NCBI GenBank assembly: GCA_002633005.1
Contig: NMRA01000213.1
Span: 112,580 to 174,579, forward strand
Direction: 5' to 3'
DNA from: Phoronis australis
Taxonomy: Eukaryota > Phoronida > Phoronidae
DNA: 62,000 bases
Shown: positions 22,618-37,600 of the stretch, in pieces
Layout of the letters: every line of letters begins with the position of its first letter
Position numbering within the stretch: the first letter of the stretch is position 1
Notes under the pieces: model-generated
The model's input: only the letters and a program-made list of their open reading frames with translations
The model's database searches: none
Told to the model about the DNA's origin: nothing
Made by a program: the position numbers and the translations under genes

Positions 22618-25600
22618 GTATGTAATTACTGTGTAACTTTCATAAATTAGAAAGGTTATTAACATTGTGCAACTTTGACGCAAAGAAAATATGCTCTTGC
22701 CGTGTTCAGAGTGTTCTCCACCTTTTAAATTCTAATTTCTAAGCCAAGTTTCAGTGGCATACAGCCTTACACTCCCTTACAGGACTTGGAAGGTCTACTA
22801 CATTAGCAGACCTGTCAAGTCTCATGCATCTCGCGTGAGTCTCACGCATTTGGCCACTGCCTCACGCACACACCCAAGCCTTAAGCTTTCTCACGCAAAA
22901 TGGAATTTTTTGGTCATAAATTTTCAAAAACCTAGTTTTCTACGCTTATAAAATGTTTTTTTATTAATGTAATATGACTAGTTAAGTCTTATATTTTAGG
23001 ATATATAAAGCTTGATAGTTAGTGAAAATATCGCCAGGAACCTCAAGCAAAATCTTAGCAAATTTGTCCAATCTCAAGCAAATTTTCCACCAATCCCCAG
23101 CAAAGTTGTTATACCCCTTTGGCAGGTCTGCATTAGTGAACACTTGATCATGAATGAACAGTGTTGAAAAATCCACAGGTAGCAAGACTCGGCATGTGAG
23201 CCTACCATCCGAACCGATTGACCAACAAGAATCAATAGGATTTTCATCTTGCCATCTTCAAAAGCAATGTAGAGCTCTGACTTTATTGGACTGTGCGTCA
23301 CAGTGTCACACTTGGAAGTCACGCAATATAACACTGTTTCCTCTTCCTTGGAACAGGCACATGTCTCCTGGCTACATTTCACTCGCACCTTTAACGTCTT
23401 GGTATTTTGCCCTCAGCAACGCTCTCTTAGTGTCCTAAATGTTCTGAATCCACCATTATCAGACTAGCACCCTCCATCCCCCACCAAAAATATTTCAGAT
23501 TTTCATGGGTTGATCTTACTTTAGTTGGTAACCATGCAATGTTGAAAAACCACTTGTAACAATTAAGATTCGAACTGGGTTTGTTGGGTGTGATGCAGAT
23601 CGATCAACCAAGAGGCAATTGCCACTTGGCAAGCAATTTGGAGAGTCTAATGGATTGTACATAATTGAAAGTCACATGACATAATAATCCACTTTTGTAC
23701 TGCTGGAGCTAAACCCCACTATTGAGTAGCGAGCAATGTAGAAAAATGTGTGACTGTACAATATAAACCAGATAAGTCGATCGATACCACACTCCCCCTT
23801 TTGCAAGAAAGGTGCGACACCTGGGTTTTTATCTCAGTCATGCTCGTGGTATTCTGGAATTTACTCTTAGCAACACTCTCGCTGTAGATCTACAACCACA
23901 CTGCCACTTTCACCAGCTGCCACTTCGAAGACTTACATACTAGTACATTAAGGACCTTCAATGCCGCGATTTTTGGGGCAACTGTCAACCTCATTCCACT
24001 CTCATAAATATTTGAAAATCACACCAAATTTCCGTATCCAGGACCAAAATTCCAGTCAAAGAATACAAAATATCCCCCATCTTCAGGTTCACTTCGAAAC
24101 CAGACTGTCTGCACAGCATCAGAAGGTTCGCACTTCCCCCGTGACTTCACCATTTGCACAGTCATGCTTTGCTGTGGAAGACAGGGTCCGGTTTAGTTTA
24201 TTGAAAGTTTAGGGGTGTTCACGTGTATAGTATTCAACAAAGAACAATTTATGCCAATCCAATTCCATAAAAAACAAAAATTTGCCAAGTTGACTACCCT
24301 ATGCAGTGTAATGCCGCACTCTATTAGTAGTTTTGGCTACTTTAGGTAGGGAGCGACAAGGGAGGGGTGATGCCGTTAGGGAGGTTTGCCGAATCTCACC
24401 TTCTAGGTCATGAGCATTTTCATTTGGCCTTTTAAAAGCAGTGGAAAAATGCAACCTTTTGCAATAAAGGGGTATCATCCAGCACGTAGTGCATTTGAAT
24501 TGGAAGAACAATTTTTCATAGATGTCTATTTGTTAACTATGATTTTGCTTGTTGACAGCCTTCCATTCAGAGGACTACAAGCCATGACCGAGTGAGGAAA
24601 ATTGTTCAAAAGGAGGGTCGAGCTGCTCGTAACCTGATTGCCTGGAGCGTTCCTGTCGATGATGAAGTCGAAACAAGTGGTAACTGATTTGAAATATGGC
24701 TGCTGTGACCTGTTCAGGATTTCGTAACTGATCCCGTGCAGAAATTATACAATACGAGCACTGATACAGATTTGAATTTTCCAAATCGCAGCGATCAAGG
24801 AGTGCTATACTCAGTGATAGTTGAGGCAGTAGGTTTAGCCTAAGAAGCGAATAAGTGAACTCTGCTTGGTCCAGTCATGCAAAATCAGAGATCATGAAGT
24901 TGTGTTGTCACGCAAATCTCTCAAATGATTACTATTTAAAAAGAGATTTATATTCAAAGATAGTGTCGTATGTGGCACTCAGTATGAACCAATTTGTATT
25001 TCATCATATTTGTGACTTGTTAAAAAACACTTATCAATTGTAATTTTTTTTTAAATTAGTAAAGTTGAGCAAACGCCATTCCATTTGAGATGTGAAGGCA
25101 TTGTAGCTGAATGGAAGATCAAAGATTCAGTTCTGTCCATTCCACACTGCTAGATGTTTGAGAACGGTCTTCTGCTCCCTAACTGACGTATCAGTTTCTT
25201 ACTGTTACCTTCTCGTATACATATTCATGTACTGGTAATGTTAAAAAACTGTTCTACAAAAACTGTATGTCCAAAAGTTATGTACAAGATGAACAAGTCC
25301 TAATTTTAAAAAAGGACATAATCTATAGTAATGTAAGAGTTGTTAGTCCTAATGACAAACTCGATGTAATTATTTATTACAAGAATATGAAGACCTCTAA
25401 TTTAGTGATGAGAAACAATAAGTCATGAGAAGGTCCGCACTGTTGCTAGTTGTAATGTTGTTTATGAGTTTACTTGTCCCGCGGTCAAATGTTTTCGTCC
25501 TCATCAGAAACAAAATTACATTGGGCACACAGTATGTTCCTTGTCACGACGACTTTCAATGCATTTACAAAACGGCTCCATAAAAGACCATTTTCAAAAT

Positions 25601-28600
25601 GTTCATGGTCGCAAGATAACTCGTCAGGAGATTGTCGACAATACAGTCATTAGATACATTGAAAATGATGCACACAGGTTACGAACATTAGAGTCGCTTC
25701 TAATAATGTTTGAAAAACCCAGTTTGAACGAACAGCTAACTTGAACTCGAAGGACTCTTATTTAGGTGATCTGTAGATTATGTTGCACAGCAACGTATAC
25801 ATATTTATATATGTATTTATTGTCATAGTTGCGCATGCCAACTTCACGCGTTATATTGCATTTGTCATTTCTGATGTGCACTTCACTGTGAACTAGGTGC
25901 AAATAGTAACCTGAAGATGAGACACGTGTCTCGAAATATCGCTTTTTAAATTATGTTACCTACTGATGTCGTTTGGATTTTTATTGCACTATTGTGATGT
26001 AAGGACAAGATCTCTATTTATAGAGTTGGAAAGAACTGAAATTAAACTAGTAAAAACAGATCATAGTCGGGTCTTCAATGAAATATGTATACAAGAAAGA
26101 TTACTGCTAAATTATAGTGACTGTAACCTTCGTGTATATCCATATACAAGCTGTGTATGTGCAGCAGTACCATCCAAAAGTATTTGTAGACAAAATAACC
26201 CAGAATTCCCTGTCATGACTACTGGGCAGAAGGCGAATACACTCATCAGAGTAGGCTTCCCTCTTGACTGAGAATGAAGGAGAATTAAGAAGAAAATTAG
26301 AAAAGTGACTTCGTCACCTGTAATTATAATTTTACCATCCTAATATTTATTAATTACCAATAATTTTCACTGTTAAGATAATTAGCTGCCACGACAGCAA
26401 AATAGTATGTTGTCTGATTACTTTTTTCTAGTACTGTATGTATAATTTGAAGAGTGCTTGGATAGTTTCAGATGGCAAGGGACTGGAAATGTAACATAGT
26501 CAAATAATGAATCAAATAATATTTATCTCTCTTTTCCAGTTCCTCCTAAATCCAAGCCGCAGTCCCCTCGTAAAACCCAGAAGAGTCTTCTGATCAAAGC
26601 CAACCTCAAGGCTGCCGCTTTGACAGACGACGCGTCCTCCGTCAAGTCCGGCAGTCGACCTTCCAGTGTCAATTCCCTGAGTAGTAGGAAGGGGGATGTA
26701 CGGGCCCGTTACTGGGCGTTCCTGTTTGACAACCTGCAGAGGGCAGTAGATGAGATCTACAACACGTGTGAGGCGGATGAGAGCGAGGTCGAATGCAAGG
26801 TAACGTCACTTTGGCTCTGTGAATGAAGCAAACATTGGATGTAAACACTGAATCTAATGCAGTCTTACAATCCATTTTGTTTGGCAGCAATAACCTGAAA
26901 CAATGCCGTTGACTAAAATTTCGCTTTTTCATTGTAGTGCGCAAAGTTTTTAATGTGATGGCAGTTTCTGTTTCTGCTGCTCATTTCTGTATTTAACCAG
27001 GGAACTCATTTGGTAAGCTCAAGTAGAAAACAACACACTTGTCTCCCACGAGAACCTGCCAAGCTCACAAACACATACATTTGAATTAGCATATTATTGA
27101 GCAACAAGATTGGAAATATTTAAAAATTAAAATAAATAGCAAGGATGAAACAGTTTGAAGTGAGACTTATTAAAACGTTGTTGATGTTGAATTTTTAAAA
27201 ATATTTCACATATAATTAGCACAGCACTTGTTAGTAAACAATAAATCATTCATAAAGTTTGTAACAACCCAGGCATTTAGTTTCTGTTCCTTGCTTACAC
27301 TTTTTTGTGTGAAGGCCACATTTCCTTTTACCGGCGGTTCCAGTTCTAGCTCTCTATTCGGTAGTGGTTGAATATTTTCAAAATATATGCAGTGGTGCTT
27401 TTTGCTTTGAATTAATAACTTTCCATTTCAGGAAGTGATTATGCTGCTGGAACAGTGCACAAAAGATTTCAAGTCGCTGATTGAAAGGCTCCATCTATTG
27501 GCACAGTACGAGACCGCAAAAGAGGGTGGTAAAAGGTGATTGTCTTCGCAATGACTTACCTAGTGCTGCTAGCTCAAGCACTACCTGCGACGGTTTCTGT
27601 AACGCATGATATTGCCGAGAAATTTTTGTTGTTGAACAAAAATAACATTTTAACCTGCAGTTTTCTTCCCAAGTTCAATATTTTAGCTTCACAACTCATG
27701 TGATAGCCTTTTTACTAGTGTACATGGTCGGTAGCTCAGGTGTGATGTCGCCAAACCAGCATGAAACTCGCTATAGGGAATGCACCCCAGCCTTTTTCAC
27801 AATAGGGTTTTCTGCTTTTCTGTTAGTCTTATCATATTATATAGACTGCAATACTCTCATTTGAAAGATTATTTGTGTGCCATTCAATGGGAGTGTCTGT
27901 GCAACTATAGTTTTATCCAGAATACAAAATCTGAAAGTCTTAGACAATTTTACTGCTTAGTTCTGTTTTTTTAAATGAAACATGACTTTTTGTTTCCTGT
28001 CTAAATATTAGTTTTCAACCGGTTTTGGGCAATAAGTACTTATTAGGGTCCTGAATTTTGAGAACCAGTTTCGTGCCTGTTATTCAGTTGGGAAACTGGT
28101 TCTCTAAGTTCTGTATTGCTGGTTTAGAGTATAGAGATTTGGAAACCGATGAATAGATTTACATGCATAAGCATTTTGTAATGACAGCATTCGCTGTGAA
28201 TATGTAATGGACGTGATTGTCAGAAATTGAAAGGTATTTCGAAGTCCAGTATACATGGTTTTGTAACTGTCAACAAAGTCAATTCTTTCTACAAATTGCA
28301 GTTTCTCGAAATTTTTGCTCTGGTTCGGTTCTAGTTATATTCTCACTTTGTTATTCATCTGTCCTTTGCCACATCCTGCTCATCATTTGCATGTCGGTTC
28401 TCTTGTGAGTGCGGCAAATTTTTAGGGATATGGCAATTCTTAACCAATAGCACACAATGTGGCGGACTGGTGAAATTCTATTTTGTCTAATGTCATCAAA
28501 AAATAAAGAATAAGAAAATGTTAGTCATGGCGTGGTTTGTACTTTGTAGATGTCATAAAACAGCGTTCGGTGAATTTAACATTATTGACGAAAGTAAAGT

Positions 28601-31600
28601 AATATGTCTTCTAAATAAAAAAGACAATTTTGGCAATTATTTTTGTGCAAAATACATAGAGAATTGCTTTTAATTAGCTTGGTCTTAATTTTTCGACAAA
28701 GCAATTGTTTTGTTTAATGTCTTTACAACTTAATGGGAATTTTTAATCAAGATTTTTTGTGCTGTTGTTCTGCATAATTCTAATGGTAGCAAATTTAATT
28801 TCAGACCCACTTCCCTGGCATGGGAGGTTCGTAAAACGTCCCCTGGAAAAAGTTTTTTGCCTGGTGGCGGTGACCGCAATACTCCCAGCCCTGCAGCGCA
28901 GAGGTGTCTCAATTTTGCCCTAGAGTCCCCTCGCAACACCCCTACACCTCCGTTCCTCAACAGCTGGGCGGACCGTGTGAGGGGCCTTGCTCCTCCACCC
29001 CTGAAGATCCCCGTGGTCTCTCAACCTCCTGTAGATGCAGTTAAGCCCTCTCCCACAAAACCAACACCACCTGAAGGTAAAAGTTTTATCATCTATTTGT
29101 TGTGAATTTGTGTTGCAAATAATTTGGAAACAGTTGCGCCTTCAAATGAATGAGTTTGGTGACTTAGATTAGACTTACTTTGTGTTTTGTCTATCAAAAC
29201 TAAATCGTTGTGGACATTAGAATAATCTTTTGATGTTAGTGGGTGATATAGATTCAAAAGCCTTTGACATGTGTTTGAGTTTGACTCGATTCAAAAGACA
29301 TATTTCGATGTTGAGAAGCAAGACCGACTCCAAAGTGAACATACTTTAAATTGCAATGTGAACAAGGACCAGAGAACTATTGGGCACCAACTTTATCACT
29401 TCAGGAATATTGTGTGTAGGGTCAGAAGAACTGAATAGAGAAGTGTTGATTTGAATTTGTTAATTAGACAACAATGTGGTATTTGCTCGACTTTGGGGTA
29501 ATGTTTTTATTTGACTTATTGTATACTGTGTGAATTGGCTGTTATATATGCAACTTTCTGAGCATTAACTCAAAGAGGTTGTTCAACATAACACTGTGGC
29601 TTTTATAATTTTCAACTTTAGCGTCTACCCTCAGTATTAGTCTGAACAAATATGGCATTAAGAAAAACAGTTAAAATTGTTAACTCTTGTTGTGCAGCTG
29701 ATCAAGATGAAGGCGAAGGTTGGGAAACAGTCGGGCGTAAGACACGTAGCAAGAGTTCCCCAACCGCTGGCACACCACCTTCAAAGAACACCTACAGACA
29801 TGGTAGACACAAAAATGGATCTAATAAACCCACCACCCAGACTGGAGGTGGTGGTGGTGCGGGCCAACGAAGCAATCAGCTCTCCAAGAAGGGAGACAAG
29901 AACCAGTCTAGTCAGGTCCTGAAGCCGCTCACAGTGCAAGTGGGTAACCATGGTGATGGAAAGACGATGTCCTACAGCGACGTCGCGCGTAACCGTCTCG
30001 GCAACCAAGTCCCGTCGCCAGGTCGAGAGAGGGCGCTCAGTGGTGATAGTGCGTGGACTTTACCGTCACCGAAGCAAATACACACCACAAAAAGTTTGCC
30101 CGCCATTAACAGCGAGGATCACTCACCTAGCTCACCGCAGAAACTCAAAGCATCGGTCTCACATGATCACACATCCTTAGTCAGTAGACAGGAACTGAAT
30201 GACCCCAGTATCATCGAGGTCGGCGTAAAGGAGAAACGAGTCTCGACACCTGACGGGAAAACAAACGGAGGCCTACTGCTGACGGCGCTTCCCCAGAGAG
30301 CAGACAATGGTGCTGCCCCTTGTGGACAAGACGTTAACGATTCTGATGATGAATTACTAGCAGCCCAACTACAAAGTGTAAGCATTTTAGCGTCATAGTA
30401 AATTTTTCTTCCTACGCCTTTCAAAGTATGTTTTCCTATGCGATTGGTTTCTAAGGTGGCCAAATGTTTTATAGTGGGTGACATTTTTGAAGGTTCTCTT
30501 CTTGGCTGATGACCAGATGAGACAAAACTGTTCTAGAATAAAAGATCATATATGCTGTAATAGTTACATATTGGAAAACAATAACTAAAAGTTTGCTTTA
30601 GACCTTTTTGCATATTTTCAGTTATAGGAAATTTTGTAAGGGCTGTTCCAGTAAAATCCGTGTGGGAGGGGGGGGACGGCAGTAGAAATAAAAATTCATG
30701 GGTGGTGGTCTTCAGAAAAAAACTCAAATTATGGGTGGTCGTTCCTGTAACAAGTGATGCATTAAAAATGGGTGGTATTTTTGACCTGTTAATGTTGACA
30801 GGTTGGTAACTTCAGCCATCTAAACTAAAAAAAAATGCAATTGGCATATATCCTAACTTATCCCAATACAAAAAAAGCCCATATTGCCAGTGAACAGAGT
30901 GCAATATGTTCACTAAGCCAATAATCAAGTCATGGGCAACTTGATTTGAGCCAACTGTTTGTCTGCAGTCCTATTGAATTGAAAAGTTATGCAACACTAA
31001 ACTGGTGTTAACACATATAAGAAAATTGATGATTTTTAAATAAAAAGTATGAGGAGTAAGATAAACAAGTTCCAATATTCACTTGACATAGAAGTATAAA
31101 AGAGTTCGTGGAGACAGTTTGAGATTCATAGATCCTTATAATTGAAAAAATGTTCATTGAAATTATAGACACATGGTTAACAGAGACACCTGGTGGCTGC
31201 CAAAAGTATTGCTCACAGGCTACTTTAGTTTTTGACAATATTGGACAAGACAACTAGTTCTTGTCTGTCAATCATCTAAGTTCTTAACAGGTCCTCCTGT
31301 AGGCAATTTGTTTGCAAGTGTTGGATTTTAAATTTAACCTATTAAAAATAATTAAAAAATTATGGGTCATGGGTTGGAGAAATAAATGAAAATCATGGGC
31401 GGTGGGTACAAAATAAAAGTGCCTTCCCCCCCCTCCCATACAGATTTTGCTGGAACAGCCCTAAATTGTTTTATTGAAGAATGCATAAATTTTTGAAGTA
31501 GCTGTTGATGAAGCAATTACATAATTATAGTAAGTGCACACTTTCTCATACGCGTCCATGTGCAGGCTTCATTTATACTGACCATGTAAGATTTTTTGCA

Positions 31601-34600
31601 CAGGCTCTTGAATCGGTAGTAGAGGGCGCCACGGATGCCGACGACGAAGAGGAAGAAGAACTGAACGCCCAGCTGGATGAGGAACGGGAACAGGCCCTTC
31701 AGTCGGCCATTAAAGAGGAAGAGAACTATCTCAAGGAGATAGAGAAAGAAGAGAGTCGAGAGATCGTCGTGGAAACGGAGAGCGAGGTTGAGAGTGAACT
31801 CATGGTGAGTTGATTACCCAGGTGGTATGAAAATCCACCTGTGTTGAAGAGTAGTTTTGTATACTGTGGGTGTGGTTAAAGGGTCTTGAACTGAGGCACA
31901 GCAGACATTGTGTGGACAGAGAGCTATCTGCGACTCTTTTTTGATGTAATTGACATAACCGTGTGGATCTGTTCACAGTTGTACAAAATGTATCTTAGTT
32001 TTCAAAAAATAGTAAGTGTCTCATGGTCACCAGAAAATTAATCTAGTGTCGCGACAATTATTTTCAGCTAATTTTCGAGTGATTGCCATTGAATTTTTCA
32101 CCTTCGTTGAGACGTGGCATATGTGTTGCTCAATTGTCTGGTTTTGCCTGAGCATGAATCAGGTTCTCTGACATGAGAGTCCTAGGACATGTTTCTCAAG
32201 GAAACTATTTCGTTTTGTCTCGACTTTGGCCAAAAGTCTGAAATCTGACTATGGATAGCAAAAGGATGATTGTTGCCTTTTGTATTCTAGAATCATTTGT
32301 CTTCTGTCTAGTTGAGAAGGCTACAGATTTCTGTCTTTTGACTTCGAGTTGTAGAGAGATTTTCTTACTTTTACCCTGTTCTGTTTTCCTGAAACAGGCT
32401 AAGCCATCCGTAGACTGATTTTTAGCCAGCAGTCAAAGCGAAAAGCCAATAGTCACTTTGAGACACATGTCCTTGAGCTCAAATTGCTGAGTCGCACCGT
32501 CTCTTGGCATTTGAGCCACGTTTGCTAATATGTACTCTGTCACCTCTCTGTCTTAGGTGCAGCGAAGTGCAAATCAGGTAAAATTGTTGACGTCAATGCT
32601 TTTGTTGTTGTTGCATCGAGCTGATTTAGGCATTTTGCAACATAAGAAGCAAGGTGAATTTTGGTCCCACTTCTCTCAATGTCATGCTGCTAACCTGCCA
32701 CTACACATTGTTAGGTTGCCTAGTAAGTTTTGCAAGGTCTCATGCTGGTTTTCCACTGCAAAGTTAAGTAAGCAATGATTGCAAATAAGTGTGGTCTACA
32801 TGCCACCTGTTGGCCACATTACGTTACCTAATGAAATATAAGTCTGAAAAGGGTAGAAATCTTTTCATACTTATGTTGATTAGGTCACGTGATGTGGCCA
32901 ACAGATGGCGTGCAGATCAAACTTAAAAATATTTGCTATCTTTATTTCCACACTGGTTCAAGATTTGCATATTCATATGTTATGCAATGATGTGAAGATT
33001 TGTCACACTGCGCTTGCTGAGTTGGAAACCCGCCCTTGGTTCGTTTCCATTGGCCCACTTCAGATGATAATCATAGTTTTATTAGTTTGATATTTGCTTC
33101 AAACATTTTTCGATGGCAGGTGACTACTTTTAAAGGGCAAGAAACGCATTTTTGGGATCATTGTTGGGTTGGAGAGACTTATTGAACATATTAGCTTTGA
33201 GCAAAGCTACAAAACAACATACTATGTGTTTATTTGATTAATAACTGCCAATTCTCATCATTGATTGTCAGTCATTTGCTGAAGTCAAAGCTGGTGACTT
33301 CACTTAGTGAATTACTCTTAAAGTACTCTTCTACTTGCCATTTGGGATTTAACTCCTCCATCTAAATGTCCAACTGCGAGCACATGGGTTCAATCCATCT
33401 GGGGACTGATATCACCGATTGTGCCACTTTGCTATGAGGAGGTAAAAGTTAAGTAAATTGCTTGCTTTGAGGAGTTTCATCTGCTATCAACGGTGTCCTT
33501 AGAGTTGCTGTCATCCTGTACGCGCATAAATTAAAACATGTTGCTGAAACTGGCTTAGCTCTTCTCTTGTTACAATAGTCGGCTTTAGGCTCTGCTTCAC
33601 TGGAATTTTGTGGAAAAGGTGTTGGATCTCAGCTGTCAAAGTGTCAACATTTTAGCTAATTGCTTGTCAGGGAATTCAACTGCATTTTCGAATGAAATAG
33701 ACGTTGCATTTTCCTGTATGTCATATGGAGTTTGTTTCATGAAAGGTGACTTTAAACAACAATTTGATCTTGCGCTCCCAATTCACAATTGCTGAAGTTA
33801 AGCCAAGTAGTTGAGCGTGAAATCTCACCACTTTCTTGAAATAATTTACAGAAATTATCTCAGTAACTAACAACTATGTGTATATTCTCAGGGACTCTGC
33901 ATTTTTGATCCAGTGAGATTTAATTTTTTCAGTTGTGTGGAGCATAAGACCAAATTCTTGACTTCAAGTCTCTTTTCTGTTGAGTTATGCTGTCAAGCTG
34001 TTCATGTGTGTTGCCGATACATTGGAAGGATTTGAAATTTTGTTTGTTACCTCTTGAATTGTTTCTGAATACAGTATAAGCCATGAGTATTCAAACAAAA
34101 TGACGCGAAATTCCCTGTCATGTCGGCTTGGTGGGAGTCGAATTCGTGGCCAGAGTAGTCCTCTCTCACTCAGAGTATTTACACAGAGAGCAGTGTTTCT
34201 TTTAATAACCATACCCTTCTGAATATACCATGCAAGGCGCTGAATTAATGCATTTTCATGAAATTCAGTAGATAGGTTTCTATTAAGGAGACGACAATGC
34301 CTTCCCATTTTTGGACAGACTTAATGTTTTTTGTGCCATCTGGTGGCCATTTAACAAATTTTTGCATGTTTTTGATGTCTGCCTCTCAATCTGCCAAACC
34401 ATTCAAAGGATCATTATGGAAGTTGATGGTTGCAATCCTTATGTGAAGACCCCGGCTGGCATCAGTTCTTGGACATTTTCAAGTATGCTGGCACCTCTTA
34501 GGGGCAGTTTTGCTCTTCTACGGCAGTATCTTCTTAAATCTTTGAAGGATCTTTGAAATTTGGCAGATGGCCTGCTGTAGAGATGACAACAGATGATGAT

Positions 34601-37600
34601 GATTTTCAGACCAATCGAACTATAGCTGTGCCCCCTGGTGTCAAAACATTTTTGCGTTTGCCTCTATATCTTATGAGTTCTTAGGCTTACTTTCAAGAAA
34701 TTTAGCAAATAGTTGTTTATTACAGAGACAGTGTCACCTTCCCAGTTCAGACAGGTTTTTCGAATTCTGCACCATCTAATGGCCATTGTTATGACACTAA
34801 AAACACCCATAGAAGCACACCGTTTGCGGTGCTGTCGGGGGGAGGGGCATTTCAATGCTTCGCGTTGCTCTTGTTGATGTTAACAGAATTAGCCATCATG
34901 ACAGGAAAGTTGTATTTTGTTTGATTACTTTTGACTAGCACTGTATTATTAGCATGACTGTCATGTCAGGATTATGTTTTTGAGCATGGTAAAATCTCAC
35001 CAATTTCAGACAAAAGTACTTGACAAAATTGATCGTTTTTCATTTTTCGAAATGTTTTAACATTGTTGTAAATGCCCGCAATTCCTCAAAACATTGTCTC
35101 TTGGCAGATATGGTTTAAAACTTAAATGTTATGAAGCGTCCATATGGCTAAGGCTAAATCCTATGAAAAACAGGGTCATCATAAAAAAAATAAAATTTCA
35201 ATTTTCTACCATGTCGTGTCCAAAACTAGTGAGATTTTCCTTAGTTCGTTGGTGTTGCACTGCATGATGTTTTTTCAAAAAACCTCCACCTGCCTGTTAG
35301 AACCTGTCCAGTACTTTGCATTTCAGGGGTTTAACCCATGGGTCATATTTCATTGTTCCCCCGTGCCACGTCGTGGAATACCTGGAAGCCGTGAAAAATG
35401 GCAAAAATATTTCCCAGGCATAGAAAAGTCATGGGTCATGATAAAAGGGTAACAATATTTGGAAAAGTGAAAAGTTCATGACATCTGCAAATATTCAGAA
35501 CTGTAATTTGTTTCACGTTAAATGGCGAGTTGGTGCAAAAGCCGTCAGTATGCTTTTCTCTGTCATTTTAGTGGGAAAATATCTCGTTGAGAGCCAAAGT
35601 TATATCCTGGAAAGCTTATGAAAGTGAAAACAAAGTATGAATGAGAACCACTGATGAATGTGTGCGTTTACAGTGATGCAATTTCTTTAGAATCGTTGCC
35701 AATCATGTTCACGTGTTTGTTGAAATAATGTTCCTGTTGGTTAGTCGCCAGGTGGAATATTCTCTTTTCTTTCTGCAGTTGACGACTAGTTCTCTTGGCT
35801 CGCTTGAGTTCTCGCAGAGCAAGCTCGACTGGGACTCCATGTTGGCCAAGTACGAAGCGGAGTCAGAGTTCCGTCGCACGCACTCGTGGGGCGATCTCGT
35901 CGACGAGGCAGAGACGGAGCAGGAGCGACAGCCAGGCCACGCTGTGCACATGCACGAGAAACTCTCATCGCCCTCACGTAAACGGTAAGTGTTGTTTCCT
36001 AGAAACGAACATTGACGCTTTATATAGATGATGTTGCCTTTGTTTCTGTCAATGCCTTTTATTCCATTCTCAACACCATTTTTGGAGACAAGTGTGTTTA
36101 AAGTTACATTGTGCATAAAACTTGCTTGAATTCTTTGTTTTTTAATGTTGTTTTATTCACTATGGTTTTATGTAGATCAGAAGACACATGTTCTCGTCTG
36201 AAATAAAGCAACTTAGTTTCAGTTGTGTAATATCTAATTGGTTATATTTTGTCATATTCAGCCGTTTCATTTTTATCTTAGTTCAAAATTGTGCATATTT
36301 GGACCTCCAAAAGGTGCATTCCAGGTAGTGTCGGAAACAAAGACATTATTGTGTTTTAAATGACGAAAACTTTGCAGAATGACGTAGCTTAGGGGAGTTG
36401 TGGCGATCCCAATATATTCAGTTATTAACTGTTGCCTTTGTAGTTCTCTCACTGAGTCTAAGAAACGTCATGAAGAGAAGCAGGCAAAGGCCCAGGAGCT
36501 GAGAGAAAAACTGAATCAAGACAAGTCGGAAAGACTCCGAGATCTGTCGAGGAAGGTTAGTTTTAAAAATATTGTTGAATATTTCAGTTTTTATGTCTTT
36601 AAAATTTTCTTTTGTGGAATCTTGAAGGTGGTAGTCGTAGTGGAATGGGCTTTAAAGAGAAATTGGCTTCTAACGCTTCTTTTGTCATCGGTTTTCACTG
36701 ATTAATGAAGCCTGTGCTCTTGCATAGGTTCATTATTGTGGCAAAATATGCACCACAACTTTTCCGTTCAAATATCAAAACCTTTTGAATGACTGTTGAT
36801 CTGATCTGGTGACTTCTTTGCAAAGTCAAGGTGTATGCATAAACAAATTTTATGCATACTATGACGGGTCATATGGGAGTTTGAGTAACAGTTTGTATCG
36901 GTGTTAGGATCAATGATAAGTGACTCCTACAGATGTAAACAATTTCACCAATATCTTTCTCCAGCAGGATAGAGGTCAGCAGTAGGTGCTCATCTCAGTA
37001 AGGGTCAATTAAGGCTCTGATGATGTCCTCGTCCGTATCGTTTTACTCACGATTTTCTTTTTTTTTCAAAGGTTGAAGAGGTCCGAGCACTTAAGGATGA
37101 ACTTTTGAACGAGAAGCGCGTTGTGATGGAGCGCAGGTTGATGCGGGCTGAAGAGAAGCGCCGCCTAGCATTGAAGAATAAAGTTAAGAAAGCCCATGAG
37201 GAAGAAACTAAGGTTTGTAACGATATACTACACCAGATGTCATTGTGAAACAAATTCAGGGTGGTTTTCTCAAATTCATCCAACTTTTGTGACAAAAAAT
37301 GAAACACTATGGTTGTCAAAAATACCGGTTGAAACATATTTTGGCAAAAAAGTTTTAGTACTCTCACATATGTGCATTATTGTAATGAATATTTTGCCAT
37401 TTGTGAAAATCTAGCTAATAAAATTGTGCTACACCTGCTCACAGTACCAAGAATTAAGGTGGTACATAAAACTCATATTTTTAGCTCTGTGTATCCCTTC
37501 TATATCGCTGTACGTTGTGTATTGGAGTTTCTTTTTCTCTATCATTTTTTTGGCTCATGTTTTCTACATCCTTCATCAGGTGAAACTATTACAAAATGGC

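Larger units (their letters stand above)
31805..35778. other. SCAPER intron 7
   Basis: About 4 kb. Besides the candidate microexon at 32557 and the Tc-like end at 34872-34945, I see only short unsupported frames. A weak tRNA-like B box (GGGTTCAATCC) near 33388 has no convincing A box. Confidence 0.5.
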
